A stretch of DNA of 64,000 nucleotides from an uncultured Clostridia bacterium (GCA_944388805.1 CALXKE010000003.1:1-64000); one strand, 5' to 3'; numbered from the stretch's first letter, positions 9,737 to 19,399 are shown. Notes: a model not told the origin generated them from the sequence alone. Translations and numbers: made by a program.

Positions 9737-9909
9737 AAAAGAACAGACCTATTCATATATATTATATTTTAAGCGGGTTTCGTGGGGACCGACACGCTAC
9801 ATACTGTTAATAAATCAACGACAGTCCCGTGGGAGTTGATTTATGTACAGTATGTAAAGTGTTGGGATAGCGAAAAATATAATATATATGAATAGGTCTG
9901 CTCTTTTTG
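9737..9909 (+). repeat. Family C long-hairpin element, copy 1
   Basis: A near-perfect outer stem of about 33 bp (AAAAGAACAGACCTATTC paired with GAATAGGTCTGCTCTTTT and AT-rich inner part) encloses an asymmetric internal loop (left with GGGGACCGACACGC, right with AAGTGTTGGGATAGCG). Inside is a 22-bp stem beginning TACATACTGT and a GC-containing cap (GTCCCGTGGGA). It occupies most of the gap before guaA. A relative lies at 39458-39642. It could be a structured RNA or a mobile palindrome. No ORF is present. Confidence 0.8.
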
Positions 9910-9994
9910 AATAAAGGTAATTACACTGTTTTTATTTACTTTATCGACAAATTATGATATCATATAGATATGATTTTAATTTCGGAGGTAAATA

Positions 9995-11533
9995 ATGAAA
10001 GAAAATGAATTAATTTTAATCTTAGACTTTGGTGGACAATACAATCAATTAATTGCAAGAAGAGTTAGAGAATGCAATGTATATTCTGAAGTTGTACCAT
10101 ACAACATTTCTATCGAAAAAATCAAAGAAAAAAGTCCAAAAGGAATTATCTTTACAGGTGGACCTGCTAGTGTTTATGGAAAAGACTCTCCTAAATGCGC
10201 AGAAGGGATTTTTGATTTAGGTATTCCTGTTTTAGGAATTTGTTATGGTATGCAATTAATGACTTATACTTTAGGAGGAAACGTATCAAGAGCAAATACA
10301 AGAGAATATGGAACAACAAAGGTAAATATTGATAACACCTCTTCCCTATTTCAAGGATTTGAAACAACAAATGATTTCTTAATGAGCCATACAGACTTTG
10401 TATCTGAAGTACCAAATGGTTTTAAAAATATTGGTTCAACAGACCATTGTCCAAATGCCGCAATGGAAAATGCAGAGAAAAAATTATATGGTATTCAATT
10501 CCATCCAGAAGTAAATTTATCTGTAAATGGAACACAAGTAATTAAAAACTTCTTATTTAATATTTGTGGTTGTTCTGGAGATTGGCAAATTTCTTCTTTT
10601 GTAGAAGATAGCATTAAAACTTTAAAAGAAAAAATTGGAGATAAAAAAGCATTATGTGCTCTATCTGGTGGTGTTGATTCATCTGTTGCTGCTGTATTGT
10701 TACATAAAGCAATTGGCAAAAACTTAACATGTATCTTTGTTGACCATGGTCTACTTCGTAAAAATGAAGGTGACGAAGTTGAAGAAGTTTTCAGAAATCA
10801 ATTTGATATTAATTTAATTAGAGTAAATGCAAAAGATAGATTTTTAGCAAAACTTGCTGGTGTTACAGACCCAGAAAGAAAAAGAAAAATCATTGGAGAA
10901 GAATTTATTAGAGTTTTTGAAGAAGAAGCAAAGAAAATTGGAACAGTAGACTTTTTAGTACAAGGTACTATCTACCCTGACGTTATCGAAAGTGGTTTAG
11001 GAAAAAGTTCTGTTATTAAAAGTCATCACAATGTTGGAGGTCTTCCAGACTATGTAGATTTTAAAGAAATTGTAGAACCTTTAAGAAATCTATTTAAGGA
11101 CGAAGTTAGAAAAACAGGACTAGAATTAGGGATACCAGAAAACTTAGTATTTAGACAACCATTCCCTGGACCTGGACTAGCTATCAGAGTCATTGGAGAT
11201 ATCACTGATGACAAATTAGACATCTTAAAAGAAGCAGACAGTATTTTTAGAGAAGAAATTGCAAATGCTGGCCTTCATAAATCTATCAATCAATATTTTG
11301 CTGTACTAACAAACCTAAAATCTGTTGGTGTTATGGGTGATGAAAGAACTTATGATTATACCATTGCCCTACGTGCAGTAGAAACGACAGATTTTATGAC
11401 AGGTGTTTGGAGTAAAATACCTTATGAAATATTAGAAAAGGTTTCTTCAAGAATTGTAAATGAAGTAAAGCATGTTAATAGAGTGGTTTATGATATTACT
11501 TCAAAACCACCTGCAACTATTGAATGGGAATAA
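9995..11533 (+). CDS. guaA: GMP synthase (glutamine-hydrolysing)
   Basis: GuaA converts XMP to GMP with glutamine and ATP in purine synthesis. The N-terminal class I amidotransferase has the nucleophile Cys83 in GICYGMQ and the FHPEV His/Glu pair. The ATP-pyrophosphatase domain has the P-loop ALSGGVDSS. The C-terminal dimerisation domain ends in TIEWE as is typical. The 512-residue length is normal. GGAGG lies 8 bases before the ATG. I saw no purine riboswitch in the leader; the gap upstream is filled by a family C element. Confidence 0.98.
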   Translation: MKENELILILDFGGQYNQLIARRVRECNVYSEVVPYNISIEKIKEKSPKGIIFTGGPASVYGKDSPKCAEGIFDLGIPVLGICYGMQLMTYTLGGNVSRANTREYGTTKVNIDNTSSLFQGFETTNDFLMSHTDFVSEVPNGFKNIGSTDHCPNAAMENAEKKLYGIQFHPEVNLSVNGTQVIKNFLFNICGCSGDWQISSFVEDSIKTLKEKIGDKKALCALSGGVDSSVAAVLLHKAIGKNLTCIFVDHGLLRKNEGDEVEEVFRNQFDINLIRVNAKDRFLAKLAGVTDPERKRKIIGEEFIRVFEEEAKKIGTVDFLVQGTIYPDVIESGLGKSSVIKSHHNVGGLPDYVDFKEIVEPLRNLFKDEVRKTGLELGIPENLVFRQPFPGPGLAIRVIGDITDDKLDILKEADSIFREEIANAGLHKSINQYFAVLTNLKSVGVMGDERTYDYTIALRAVETTDFMTGVWSKIPYEILEKVSSRIVNEVKHVNRVVYDITSKPPATIEWE

Positions 11534-11549
11534 TTTGCGAGGACATTTT

Positions 11550-11578
11550 TTGACAATAAATATAAAATATGGTATAAT
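11550..11578 (+). promoter_or_regulatory. Sigma-A promoter of the alpha/beta hydrolase gene
   Basis: A perfect TTGACA (11550-11555) and TATAAT (11573-11578) are separated by 17 bases, about 70 bases before the start codon at 11646. Both boxes match consensus, so strong constitutive expression is expected. Confidence 0.85.
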
Positions 11579-11645
11579 ATTATGTAGAGTGAATAAAACA
11601 TTATAGTTCTTTTTAACTCAAGAAAAATAAAGGAGGGGTTGTATT

Positions 11646-13103
11646 ATGAAGAAAAGTTCGTTTATTTCTATGAAAAAAATATTAGCAATTTTTATTTTAG
11701 TAATTATGGTGATTACACCTATAACAAGCCAAGCAGCATTTAGTTTTTGGCCATTTGGAAACAGAGACAATGTAAACACTGCTGTAGATAATAAGTATAG
11801 CGATATTGATGATTATAAATCATTCTTAAATGATTCAAAAAATTACTTACAAGGCATTGACGAAAACACGAGTATTGAAGACATGAAAATCAATATTATT
11901 GATAAGATTACAGAACTTCAAGAAAATTATAGTGATTCAAGTGCTATTCCATATATATCAAACAAAATTTTAAATGAAACAATTTCATCAGATGAAACAG
12001 ATCCTAGTAGCTTCTTAGATTCTATTCAATCTGTAATTCAATCTGCACTAGGAGATACAAGTATAGCTTTAAACAGCTTAGAGCCAAATGTTGTTGTTGA
12101 TGATATGGTTGCAACAACTGCTGGTAAATTATCAGGAGAAGCATATGCAGTTAATCTAAGTGGTAATATCTACTATGCTAACCCAGATGCAAATGGTAAC
12201 CCAACTTCAAACAAATGGGTTGTATTAGTACATGGATTCATGATGAATGGTCAAGCTATGGCAGATGCAATTGGTAGTATGTATATTGATCAAGGATTTA
12301 ACATCTTAGCACCTGACTTAAGAGGATTCGGAAATAGTGGCGGTAACAAAGGTAAAGGTGGTATGGGATATCTAGATAGTCTTGATGTTTGGGATTGGTT
12401 AACATATCTAAATGAACACTATACATGTGATGAAGTTATTGTTCATGGTGTATCATTAGGTGGTGCTACAACATTATTCTTATCAGGACTAGAAGTAGAT
12501 GGTAAAACACTTAAAGATCAAAACATTATCGGATTAGTAGATGATTGTGGTTACACTTCTATGACAGGAATTGTAGAAGACTTATTAAATACTTTAGGAA
12601 GTAATGAATTAGTAGCAAAAATACTTGGTATATTTGATGTAACAGATTTATCACAAGTTATTAATAGAGATACCATTAAAGACATGTTAATTAATCAAGT
12701 AGATGTTGGTTTAACAGAAGAAAACTTTGATGAACATGAAAATGCATTAACAAGCTTAGAAAAATGTCAAGTACCAATACTAATTATACATGGTACAAGT
12801 GATACAACAGTACCTTTTGAAAATAGTACAAGAGTATATGAAACAGCAATGAATAATCCAAACATTCCTTATGTGCAAAGATTTGAAGCTGAAGGAGAAC
12901 AACATGCATTCATCGTCTTAGGTAACAAAGAAAATGTATACGAAGGACATGTAGATAACTTTATTATGCAAGCTGAAAAGGTTGCTAATGGTGAGCAAAT
13001 AGATAAAGTATCAGATTATCAAGAAGAAGAAGCTGGAGAAACATCTTTAATTAGCGGATTGATTAAAGCCCTAAAATTAATTAAAAATATGTTTGGCTTC
13101 TAA
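11646..13103 (+). CDS. Secreted alpha/beta hydrolase
   Basis: The 485-residue protein has an N-terminal signal peptide (hydrophobic residues 10-30, ending SQAAF). A region of about 150 residues of unknown fold follows, then an alpha/beta hydrolase domain. The oxyanion region is VLVHGF, the nucleophile elbow GVSLGG (Ser270), the acid HGTSDTTVP and the catalytic His in EQHAF. It is therefore a likely extracytoplasmic esterase or peptidase of the YqkD/BAAT-like type; the substrate cannot be told. AAAGGAGGGG precedes the ATG. It is flanked by its own promoter and terminator, so it is monocistronic. Confidence 0.85.
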   Translation: MKKSSFISMKKILAIFILVIMVITPITSQAAFSFWPFGNRDNVNTAVDNKYSDIDDYKSFLNDSKNYLQGIDENTSIEDMKINIIDKITELQENYSDSSAIPYISNKILNETISSDETDPSSFLDSIQSVIQSALGDTSIALNSLEPNVVVDDMVATTAGKLSGEAYAVNLSGNIYYANPDANGNPTSNKWVVLVHGFMMNGQAMADAIGSMYIDQGFNILAPDLRGFGNSGGNKGKGGMGYLDSLDVWDWLTYLNEHYTCDEVIVHGVSLGGATTLFLSGLEVDGKTLKDQNIIGLVDDCGYTSMTGIVEDLLNTLGSNELVAKILGIFDVTDLSQVINRDTIKDMLINQVDVGLTEENFDEHENALTSLEKCQVPILIIHGTSDTTVPFENSTRVYETAMNNPNIPYVQRFEAEGEQHAFIVLGNKENVYEGHVDNFIMQAEKVANGEQIDKVSDYQEEEAGETSLISGLIKALKLIKNMFGF

Positions 13104-13120
13104 AGTATAGAATATTTATA

Positions 13121-13160
13121 AAAGACGGTTTTCTATTTCAGGATTCCGTCTTTTCTTTCG
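13121..13160 (+). terminator. Terminator of the hydrolase gene
   Basis: AAAGACGG pairs with CCGTCTTT across a 17-base loop, followed by TTCTTTCG. It lies 17 bases after the stop codon. Confidence 0.7.
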
Positions 13161-13167
13161 ATAAATA

Positions 13168-13197
13168 TTGACATTTAATCTCTTTTTATAGTATACT
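13168..13197 (+). promoter_or_regulatory. Sigma-A promoter of the wall-type protein gene
   Basis: TTGACA (13168-13173) and TATACT (13192-13197) are 18 bases apart. The transcript would have a leader of about 140 bases before the ATG at 13342, in which I see no clear structure. Confidence 0.7.
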
Positions 13198-13341
13198 TAA
13201 TAGTAGTGAAATTAAAATTTATGCTTATCAAATATATGTATTTTGTAAATACTATTATATAGAAGAAATAGCTAATATTAAATATTAATCTATGCTTTCT
13301 ATATAATAAACTAAGGATAAATAAGAAAGGGTTCGTTTAAT

Positions 13342-13995
13342 ATGTATAAAATTTATAGAAAACTATTTATCATTATTTTTATATTTATGTTTTTATTATT
13401 TAACTTGCTCTCTCCTGTACTTGCTGTAACAGCCAGTGAAAGACAAGAATTAATAGATTTATTAAATGAATATGAAAGTGACTTAGGAAATTTAATTGAA
13501 TTTAAATTGATAGTAGATAAAACATATACAGATTTACATTCTGTATCCAGTGTAGATGATTCCTTAAAGGAAACTTTACGAGCAGACATCGATATGTTAG
13601 ATACAGTTACAGATTTAAATCCTTTAATCTTAACAGTTTTAAAAGTTGAGTTAAATTCTCAAGTGGATAAGCTAACAAATAGTAATTTACATGAAATGCA
13701 AGAAGAAATTGAAATTATAAAAGAATGGTCAGATCAAAAAGCAGCAGACCTTGGTTATACAGATACACCAAATAATAATGAAGATATAAATCAAGATCAA
13801 CCAACTGAAGAACCAAATGAAGAGGAAAATCAAAATGTACAAACAAATACTACCTTACCGCAAGAAATGCAACAAGTAATAACATCTCTTCCCTATGCAG
13901 GTACAAGTAGTATTATAATTGGGTTTATTATTTTATTAATAATAAGTGCTATTATTTCAATTATTCGATATAAACAGTTAAAAGATGCAAAATAA
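13342..13995 (+). CDS. Small exported protein with LPYAG-type C-terminal anchor
   Basis: The 217-residue protein has a signal peptide (hydrophobic stretch about 8-28), a helical, acidic middle region, and an Asn/Glu-rich linker. The end reads LPYAG, a membrane helix, then basic residues. That is the layout of sortase sorting signals, with LPYAG in place of LPxTG. The large surface protein at 36253-39339 ends in the same motif. No sortase gene is in the window. The middle region is not recognised. AAGAAAGGG lies before the ATG. Confidence 0.65.
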   Translation: MYKIYRKLFIIIFIFMFLLFNLLSPVLAVTASERQELIDLLNEYESDLGNLIEFKLIVDKTYTDLHSVSSVDDSLKETLRADIDMLDTVTDLNPLILTVLKVELNSQVDKLTNSNLHEMQEEIEIIKEWSDQKAADLGYTDTPNNNEDINQDQPTEEPNEEENQNVQTNTTLPQEMQQVITSLPYAGTSSIIIGFIILLIISAIISIIRYKQLKDAK

Positions 13996-14026
13996 AGAAC
14001 CACAAAATTGGTTCTTTATTTTTTTA
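13994..14026 (+). terminator. Terminator between convergent genes
   Basis: AAAGAACCA and TGGTTCTTT form a stem with a 6-base loop, followed by a T tract. It sits between the convergent genes ending at 13995 and 14024 and overlaps the minus-strand stop codon. Confidence 0.8.
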
Positions 14027-16369
14027 CATATTTTTATTAACATTTTTTCTTAAAGCTATATAGCTAGCAAGCATCAAAACCAGTGTCATTAATAAAATAA
14101 CTAAAATTACATGTATCATATGTTCTGATGTAAAAGTGAAATAGTCTTCTGGTTCTACTTCTGCCAACGGATTAATCGTTTGTACAATATGTGTCAAATC
14201 ATTCAAATTAGCACTTGTTCCTAATCCTTCTACAGACCACCTACATAGTATAAAATTAGAAATAAACTCTCCAATTCCTTCTAATTTAAATAACATTCCA
14301 GAAAACAATAGTTGAGGAACTAGTATTAGAGGAATAATAGACATAGCAATATTAGAATTTTTTACAATTGCAGAAATACATAATCCTAACGAAGCAGAGG
14401 ACAATATTGATAAGAAACATATAAGTTGAATATCCCAATAAGAATCTATCAATATACTATTAGAAGAACTACCTACAATCTCTTGGAATATAAATACCAT
14501 TAAAGTTGCCTGTATAAAAGCTAGTATTCCTTGCACAATAAATTTTGATAATAGGTATGTCGATAATTTCAGGTCAGACATATGTTCTTTTTGTAAAATA
14601 ACTTTTTCTTTACAAATTTCTTGAACAGAATTCATTAACCCTAACCAAATAGACGCACATCCTAAAGAAAACAAAATCGCTTTTGTATCATCATAAGTTG
14701 AATATAAATCCTCTGTGGAAACAAATGTCAATAATATAGCAACAATTGGCGCTTGGGCAAACAATAAAATTAATTGTTGTACATCATTTGCTATTAATTT
14801 GATATATCTCCTAATTAAAGTAATTAATTGTTTAAAAAATGACTTTTTCTTATGTGGTACTTTATTTCTTTTTTTCACTTCTACATGGCTAACAGTTTCT
14901 TTTCCATATATTGCTGTAAATTTTTCATACCATTCTTCCATATTTTCATTTAATAATGTATAAATATCAACAAAATCATCTACACCAAAAAAATCTAATG
15001 CTTCTTGTGGTTTTCCATAAAAACATAAATGTCCACCTTTTCCAAAAAAGGCAACTTTATCACATAAATGTAAATTTAATGTATTATGAGTAACAAGAAT
15101 AATTGTTTTTCCCATTTTGGACATTTTTTGTAATGTTTTCATAACACTTCTTTCTGTATCAGGATCTAGTCCACTTGTTGGTTCATCTAAAAAGAATAAA
15201 CTTGGATCAGCAATTAATTCCGTAGCTATACTTGCTCTTTTCCTTTGTCCACCACTTAATTGTCGAATATAGGAATTCTCAAATTCTGTTAATTGAACAA
15301 TTTCTAAAACCTCTTTTATTCTCTGTGTTCTTTCTTTTTTGGTTGAGTTATCAGGCATTCTTAGTTTAGCTGTATAATTTAACATATCATGCAATGTTAA
15401 ATTAGAATAAACAATATCTTCTTGTGGTACATAGCCAATATTATATTTTAAACTTTCATAATTCTCATAAAGATTTTCTCCATTTAAAAGCACTAATCCA
15501 GAAGAAGGTGTATCTACTCCACTTATGCATTTCATGAAAGTAGATTTTCCAGCACCAGAACCTCCAACAAAAGCTACAAATTCAGAAGGCTTCACATGCA
15601 TACTAACATGGGAAGAAATTTCTTTTGTCTTAAATCGAATGCGAACACGTTTTACAATATCAATTGCATCTAACTGTACTCCCCTTTTATATATTTGATA
15701 AATTAATTTCTGATTATATAAAATAAGTTTTGAATTTCCAATAACGATAACATCTAGATTATTCAAAGAAACGTCTTGAGATGAAAGGATTTGTGTTCCA
15801 TTGACAAATGTTCCATTTAAACTGCTTTCATCTTTGATAGATATTTTATTTCCGATTTTTGTAACTGTAGCATGTTTTTTTGCCACTCCACTAGGAGGTA
15901 ATACAAGATCACAACCTCCCCCGCTTCCTAATGTATTACTACCTAATTGCAAAGGATAGCTTTTCCATTCATCTAAATTTTGAGCAATAGACATTATAAA
16001 TAATATACTATGAGACATATCAGAAGAAGAAGGATTCACAATTTTTATAAATCCGCCTTCAGATAAGTATATATCGTTAAATGGTTTATTATTATTACTA
16101 ACCATTGCATATTCTTTACTAGTATTAACAGCTAAGACCCCATATTCTGTTATTTCAAAATATCCTTGTTCAAAATCAATTTCATCTGATTGAATCACAA
16201 TATCATTGTCTTCATCTCTTCCAAATGTAAAGAAAGTTTTTTTATATTCAGAAAGATTAATCGTTGTTATATTATCTTCATAAAATATCGTTAAATAATA
16301 ATTATCTTCTGTTTGTGCTTTTCTCTTAAAGCTTTCAAAATCGCTGTATTCCTCATTTCTATTTTTCAT
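14024..16369 (-). CDS. ABC transporter with two FHA domains fused to ATPase and permease
   Basis: The 781-residue protein carries, in order, two forkhead-associated domains (about residues 28-110 with FGRDEDNDI, and 140-220 with LGSGGGCDLVL and SSLNGTFVNG), an ABCG-type ATPase (Walker A GGSGAGKS near 269, signature LSGGQRKR, Walker B LFFLDEPTSGLD), and an ABC-2 type membrane domain with about six helices. FHA domains bind phosphothreonine, so export may be tied to Ser/Thr kinase signalling. The first FHA domain lacks the usual SSxN core and may be degenerate. The substrate is unknown. No kinase gene is adjacent. Confidence 0.88.
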   Translation of the reverse strand: MKNRNEEYSDFESFKRKAQTEDNYYLTIFYEDNITTINLSEYKKTFFTFGRDEDNDIVIQSDEIDFEQGYFEITEYGVLAVNTSKEYAMVSNNNKPFNDIYLSEGGFIKIVNPSSSDMSHSILFIMSIAQNLDEWKSYPLQLGSNTLGSGGGCDLVLPPSGVAKKHATVTKIGNKISIKDESSLNGTFVNGTQILSSQDVSLNNLDVIVIGNSKLILYNQKLIYQIYKRGVQLDAIDIVKRVRIRFKTKEISSHVSMHVKPSEFVAFVGGSGAGKSTFMKCISGVDTPSSGLVLLNGENLYENYESLKYNIGYVPQEDIVYSNLTLHDMLNYTAKLRMPDNSTKKERTQRIKEVLEIVQLTEFENSYIRQLSGGQRKRASIATELIADPSLFFLDEPTSGLDPDTERSVMKTLQKMSKMGKTIILVTHNTLNLHLCDKVAFFGKGGHLCFYGKPQEALDFFGVDDFVDIYTLLNENMEEWYEKFTAIYGKETVSHVEVKKRNKVPHKKKSFFKQLITLIRRYIKLIANDVQQLILLFAQAPIVAILLTFVSTEDLYSTYDDTKAILFSLGCASIWLGLMNSVQEICKEKVILQKEHMSDLKLSTYLLSKFIVQGILAFIQATLMVFIFQEIVGSSSNSILIDSYWDIQLICFLSILSSASLGLCISAIVKNSNIAMSIIPLILVPQLLFSGMLFKLEGIGEFISNFILCRWSVEGLGTSANLNDLTHIVQTINPLAEVEPEDYFTFTSEHMIHVILVILLMTLVLMLASYIALRKNVNKNM

Positions 16370-16446
16370 ATGTGTAATTTACTCCCATATATTTTTCTAT
16401 ATTTTATCATTTCTACTAAATGATTTCAATATTAAAATGTGAACTT

Positions 16447-17544
16447 TTATTTTTTATCAAAAATTGTTTTAAATACACCTTGATCAATTAAATTAGCAAA
16501 TATATTTTTAATAACAATTAAAGCAATCGGTCCTAGTAATAATCCAATAACTCCTGTTATTTTAAAACCTGTATACATAGCAATCAGCGTAAATATAGGA
16601 TGAACACCAATATTTTTACTAACCAATTTGGGTTCTAAAAATTGTCTGACCACAGACATAATAATAAATAAAGTCACAATGGCGATTCCTAGTGATAAGT
16701 CACCATTCAGCCCAGAGATAATCGCCCATGGTATCATAACTGTTCCAGAACCTAAAATAGGAAGAGCATCTACAAAACCAATAAATAATGCCATTAATAA
16801 AGGATATTGTATATTAAATTTTAAAAAAGATAATATATATAATCCTATTAAAGAAATAACAAAAGATACTAAAATCAATGTTGCTTCTGCTTTTAAATAC
16901 CCTCCTAAAGTTTGTATCAAATCTTTTAAATGTGTACTTAATTTTTTTACCCAAATTTTGGGTAAATGATATTCTATTTGATCTAAGATATAGATTTTAT
17001 CAACACAAATAAAATATAAAGCTAATATTGTAATTCCCACACATATTGCTATCTCAGGTATTTTTGTGACTACATTAATCAAACCATTTAATGCATTTCT
17101 TAGCCAATTCGATATGTTTTGTAAAAAATCACCACTTGATTCTTGAACAATGGTTAATATTTCATCTGATAATTTGATTTTATCAAAATGAAATTGTTCT
17201 ATAAATCCTTGTATTTGAGTAGATGCTTTATCCACATAATCATTTAATCCTTGTAATAAACTAGAAGATTCTGAAAATAGTGTGACAATAATCCATGCCA
17301 AAATCCCTAAAATAATAGCAGATACAAGGATAAAGATAATAATAGAGCTAGTCCTTCTGGTTAATTTTGTTTTTCGCATGATAAATTTTATGAGAGGTTC
17401 TATGATTAATGAAATGATAAACGCAACTAAAAAGGGCATATAAAAAATGGATAATTTAAGCGCTATATATAAGCCTACGATTAATAAAACTACATATCCT
17501 ATATTTTTCAATACTCTTGTCCAGTATGGTATGTTTACAATCAT
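16447..17544 (-). CDS. AI-2E family transporter (PerM/YtvI-like)
   Basis: The 365-residue membrane protein has the family layout. Two N-terminal helices come first, then a periplasm-like helical segment (residues about 95-160) and a C-terminal helical bundle containing GFVDALPILGSG and FLEPKLVSKNIGVHP. The last two are the family signature. Members export small molecules or act as Na+/H+ antiporters; the Bacillus relatives YtvI and YueF belong here. AAAGGAGGGG lies 4 bases before the ATG. Upstream is a nested hairpin (17565-17612). The substrate cannot be inferred. Confidence 0.85.
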   Translation of the reverse strand: MIVNIPYWTRVLKNIGYVVLLIVGLYIALKLSIFYMPFLVAFIISLIIEPLIKFIMRKTKLTRRTSSIIIFILVSAIILGILAWIIVTLFSESSSLLQGLNDYVDKASTQIQGFIEQFHFDKIKLSDEILTIVQESSGDFLQNISNWLRNALNGLINVVTKIPEIAICVGITILALYFICVDKIYILDQIEYHLPKIWVKKLSTHLKDLIQTLGGYLKAEATLILVSFVISLIGLYILSFLKFNIQYPLLMALFIGFVDALPILGSGTVMIPWAIISGLNGDLSLGIAIVTLFIIMSVVRQFLEPKLVSKNIGVHPIFTLIAMYTGFKITGVIGLLLGPIALIVIKNIFANLIDQGVFKTIFDKK

Positions 17545-17564
17545 CTCTCCCCTCCTTTATCTTT

Positions 17565-17612
17565 CAGTAAAATATAAAATTTTTATACTAGAAAGTATAA
17601 GTGATTTTACTG
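17565..17612. other. Nested inverted repeat upstream of the AI-2E gene
   Basis: CAGTAAAAT (17565-17573) pairs with ATTTTACTG (17604-17612). Inside them TTATACT pairs with AAGTATAA around a 3-base loop. It lies 20 bases upstream of the start at 17544. It may be an operator or a leader hairpin. Confidence 0.45.
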
Positions 17613-17677
17613 TAATTGCTTTCCTGCTCATTACTTTATTATTATATGTATCTTTTAAAATTAATATACTTAGATAA

Positions 17678-17713
17678 AAGTCAGGTTCTTATATATTATA
17701 AGAACCTGACTTA
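17678..17713 (-). terminator. Terminator after the CBS gene
   Basis: AAGTCAGGTTCTTATA and its exact complement form a 16-bp stem with a 4-base loop. On the minus strand TTTTATCT follows. It separates the CBS gene (ends 17794) from the AI-2E gene; the stem would work on either strand. Confidence 0.75.
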
Positions 17714-17793
17714 ACAAGTATTAATTTTTTTATTTTATAGAAAACATCAACTTTCATCTTTACCACATATAAGATTTTTCTTATAAATTTATT

Positions 17794-18240
17794 TTATTCT
17801 GCATTTTTATTTGTATCACAATCACAAACATCTTCAAATGTAATACAAATTTCTCTATCATCTAATTTTGCTCTATTTTGTGCAATATCTCCTAATGTTA
17901 AAATACCAATTACTTTTTTATTATTATCACAAACAGGTAGTCTTCTTACTTTGTTTGTTCCCATTTTATTTTCAGCATTTGCCATATCTTCATCTTCTTC
18001 ACAAGTACATACATTTGTTGACATGATATCACTAACAGGTGTTGTTTTAACATCTTTATCACAAGCAATTGATCTTAAAATAATATCTCTATCTGTCACA
18101 ATTCCACATAAGCAATTATTTGTATCACAAACTGGTATTGAACCAATATGATTTCGACTCATTAGTTTTGCAACATCACATATTGTTGTTTCTGGTTTCA
18201 CACAGCAAACGTCTGTACACATACAATCTTTAACTTTCAT
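17794..18240 (-). CDS. Cys-rich twin CBS domain protein
   Basis: The 148-residue protein is a pair of CBS domains with the usual VSDIMS core, HIGSIPVCD and DRDIILR, and a matching second copy (RRLPVCDNNKKVIGILTLGDIA). Such proteins sense adenine nucleotides. It has an unusual number of Cys residues (CMCTDVCCV at the N-terminus, several CD pairs, CDCD near the end), which suggests metal or redox sensing. I place the start at the ATG at 18240, because AAAGGTGG is 8 bases upstream; a GTG four codons earlier lies inside that ribosome site. Confidence 0.85.
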   Translation of the reverse strand: MKVKDCMCTDVCCVKPETTICDVAKLMSRNHIGSIPVCDTNNCLCGIVTDRDIILRSIACDKDVKTTPVSDIMSTNVCTCEEDEDMANAENKMGTNKVRRLPVCDNNKKVIGILTLGDIAQNRAKLDDREICITFEDVCDCDTNKNAE

Positions 18241-18461
18241 TTTCTTTACCACCTTTCAAAATTTCTCATCTTTATTTTTTACATTTTTAAAATTTTTATT
18301 CAGACGTTTGTGAAGTGTGAAAAAAATTTTCAAATTCATATATAATTTTTTTGTTTTGAAGTTTTATATTTTGAAAAAATGGTAAAATTTTCTTTTTTAA
18401 TATATTAGAAAATCAGCCTTTTTCTATACATTTAAATTTTTTCTATATAGTAAACTTATTT

Positions 18462-19070
18462 TTAATATTCATAAATATCATATAAAGGTTGATAGTTTCT
18501 AGGCATAATTGGTGGTCTCATTGGTGGACGTGGATTATGTGGTGGTCTTGGTGGAAAATTGTTATGACGCCTTCTCAATAATTCCCTAATTAATAATATT
18601 TTGATTAAATCTCTTAAATTATTATTTCTAGGACTTATTCTACTTTCTTCTGTATTTCTATTTTCTACTTCTTGTTTTTCAGAACTTTTCTTTTGAACTT
18701 CTTCCTTATGTTGCTCATTTCGTTTTTGAGTATTTGAATTTGTTGTAGAAACTGTATTTCCTAAATTGATATTGACATTTATCTGGTTGTTATCTTCTAT
18801 TGCTGAATAAATTTCATCTGTCATTTGTTCAATCTCTTCCCTGCTATTTGCTCCCATATTTCCATCACAGGCTTTTTGAACCATTGGATATATAATTTTA
18901 TATATCTCAGGATAAAAGTTTTCTAAATCATTTCTCATGTTTATTTGAGATGGATTTGGATATTCATTTTGATACATCTGATTTTGATTCATATGGTTTT
19001 GGTTCATAGTTGCTGTACTTGGATATCCTAAAACACTTCTTATGTACTCTTCGTATTGGTTATCATACAT
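18462..19070 (-). CDS. Conserved-looking Pro/Asn-rich protein of unknown function
   Basis: The 202-residue product starts YDNQYEEYIRSVLGYP. It contains a short globular segment (FYPEIYKIIYPMVQKACD), a charged Gln/Glu/Lys-rich linker, and a C-terminal Arg/Pro tail (PPRPPHNPRPPMRPP). I do not recognise a domain. The composition resembles spore-coat or surface accessory proteins, but that is a guess. AAGGAGG lies 8 bases before the ATG at 19070; an earlier in-frame ATG at 19178 has no ribosome site and runs through the divergent promoter. Confidence 0.6.
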   Translation of the reverse strand: MYDNQYEEYIRSVLGYPSTATMNQNHMNQNQMYQNEYPNPSQINMRNDLENFYPEIYKIIYPMVQKACDGNMGANSREEIEQMTDEIYSAIEDNNQINVNINLGNTVSTTNSNTQKRNEQHKEEVQKKSSEKQEVENRNTEESRISPRNNNLRDLIKILLIRELLRRRHNNFPPRPPHNPRPPMRPPIMPRNYQPLYDIYEY

Positions 19071-19134
19071 TTCTAATTCCTCCTTATTTATTTTATACAA
19101 GATATGTTGATAACTTCTAAAAGGTGCATGAAAT

Positions 19135-19163
19135 TTCACTTTTTCATGATTTTGTGGTATAAT
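19135..19163 (+). promoter_or_regulatory. Probable promoter of the 57-residue gene
   Basis: TTCACT (19135-19140) and a consensus TATAAT (19158-19163) are 17 bases apart, 50 bases upstream of the start at 19212. The -35 box matches four of six bases. Confidence 0.5.
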
Positions 19164-19211
19164 TATATTGATACACAAAAAAGGCTACTTTAACTAAAAA
19201 GGAGGTATACT

Positions 19212-19385
19212 ATGCCAACAGTTGAAAATATTTTTGAAAACTGGAAAGTACAAAAAATGTCAGACAAGACGAAGATACAACAGGCAGAATTAATTCTTAA
19301 ACTTGCAGAGAGTTTGAAAAATGCAACTCCTGAAGAAGAGAGAATTATAAAAGAAGCAGAAGATTTTTTGCTTCAACGTGATTAA
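19212..19385 (+). CDS. 57-residue helical protein, unknown function
   Basis: A short gene encodes MPTVENIFENWKVQK followed by a charged helical segment with AELILKLAESLKNATPEEE and an end in LLQRD. AAGGAGGTATACT lies directly before the ATG. A consensus -10 box lies upstream and a strong terminator 15 bases downstream, so this is a complete small transcription unit. I see no membrane segment and no known domain. It is the only plus-strand gene in this stretch. Confidence 0.7.
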   Translation: MPTVENIFENWKVQKMSDKTKIQQAELILKLAESLKNATPEEERIIKEAEDFLLQRD

Positions 19386-19399
19386 GTAGCCTGTAGAAA

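Noticed and set aside
9737-9909. 6S RNA
   Set aside because: The stem-bubble-stem shape fits, but two diverged copies lie in one 64-kb window and the loops do not match 6S features I know; kept as an unnamed family.
9900-9994. Purine riboswitch before guaA
   Set aside because: None of the conserved junction or loop motifs is present in the short stretch between the family C element and the start codon.
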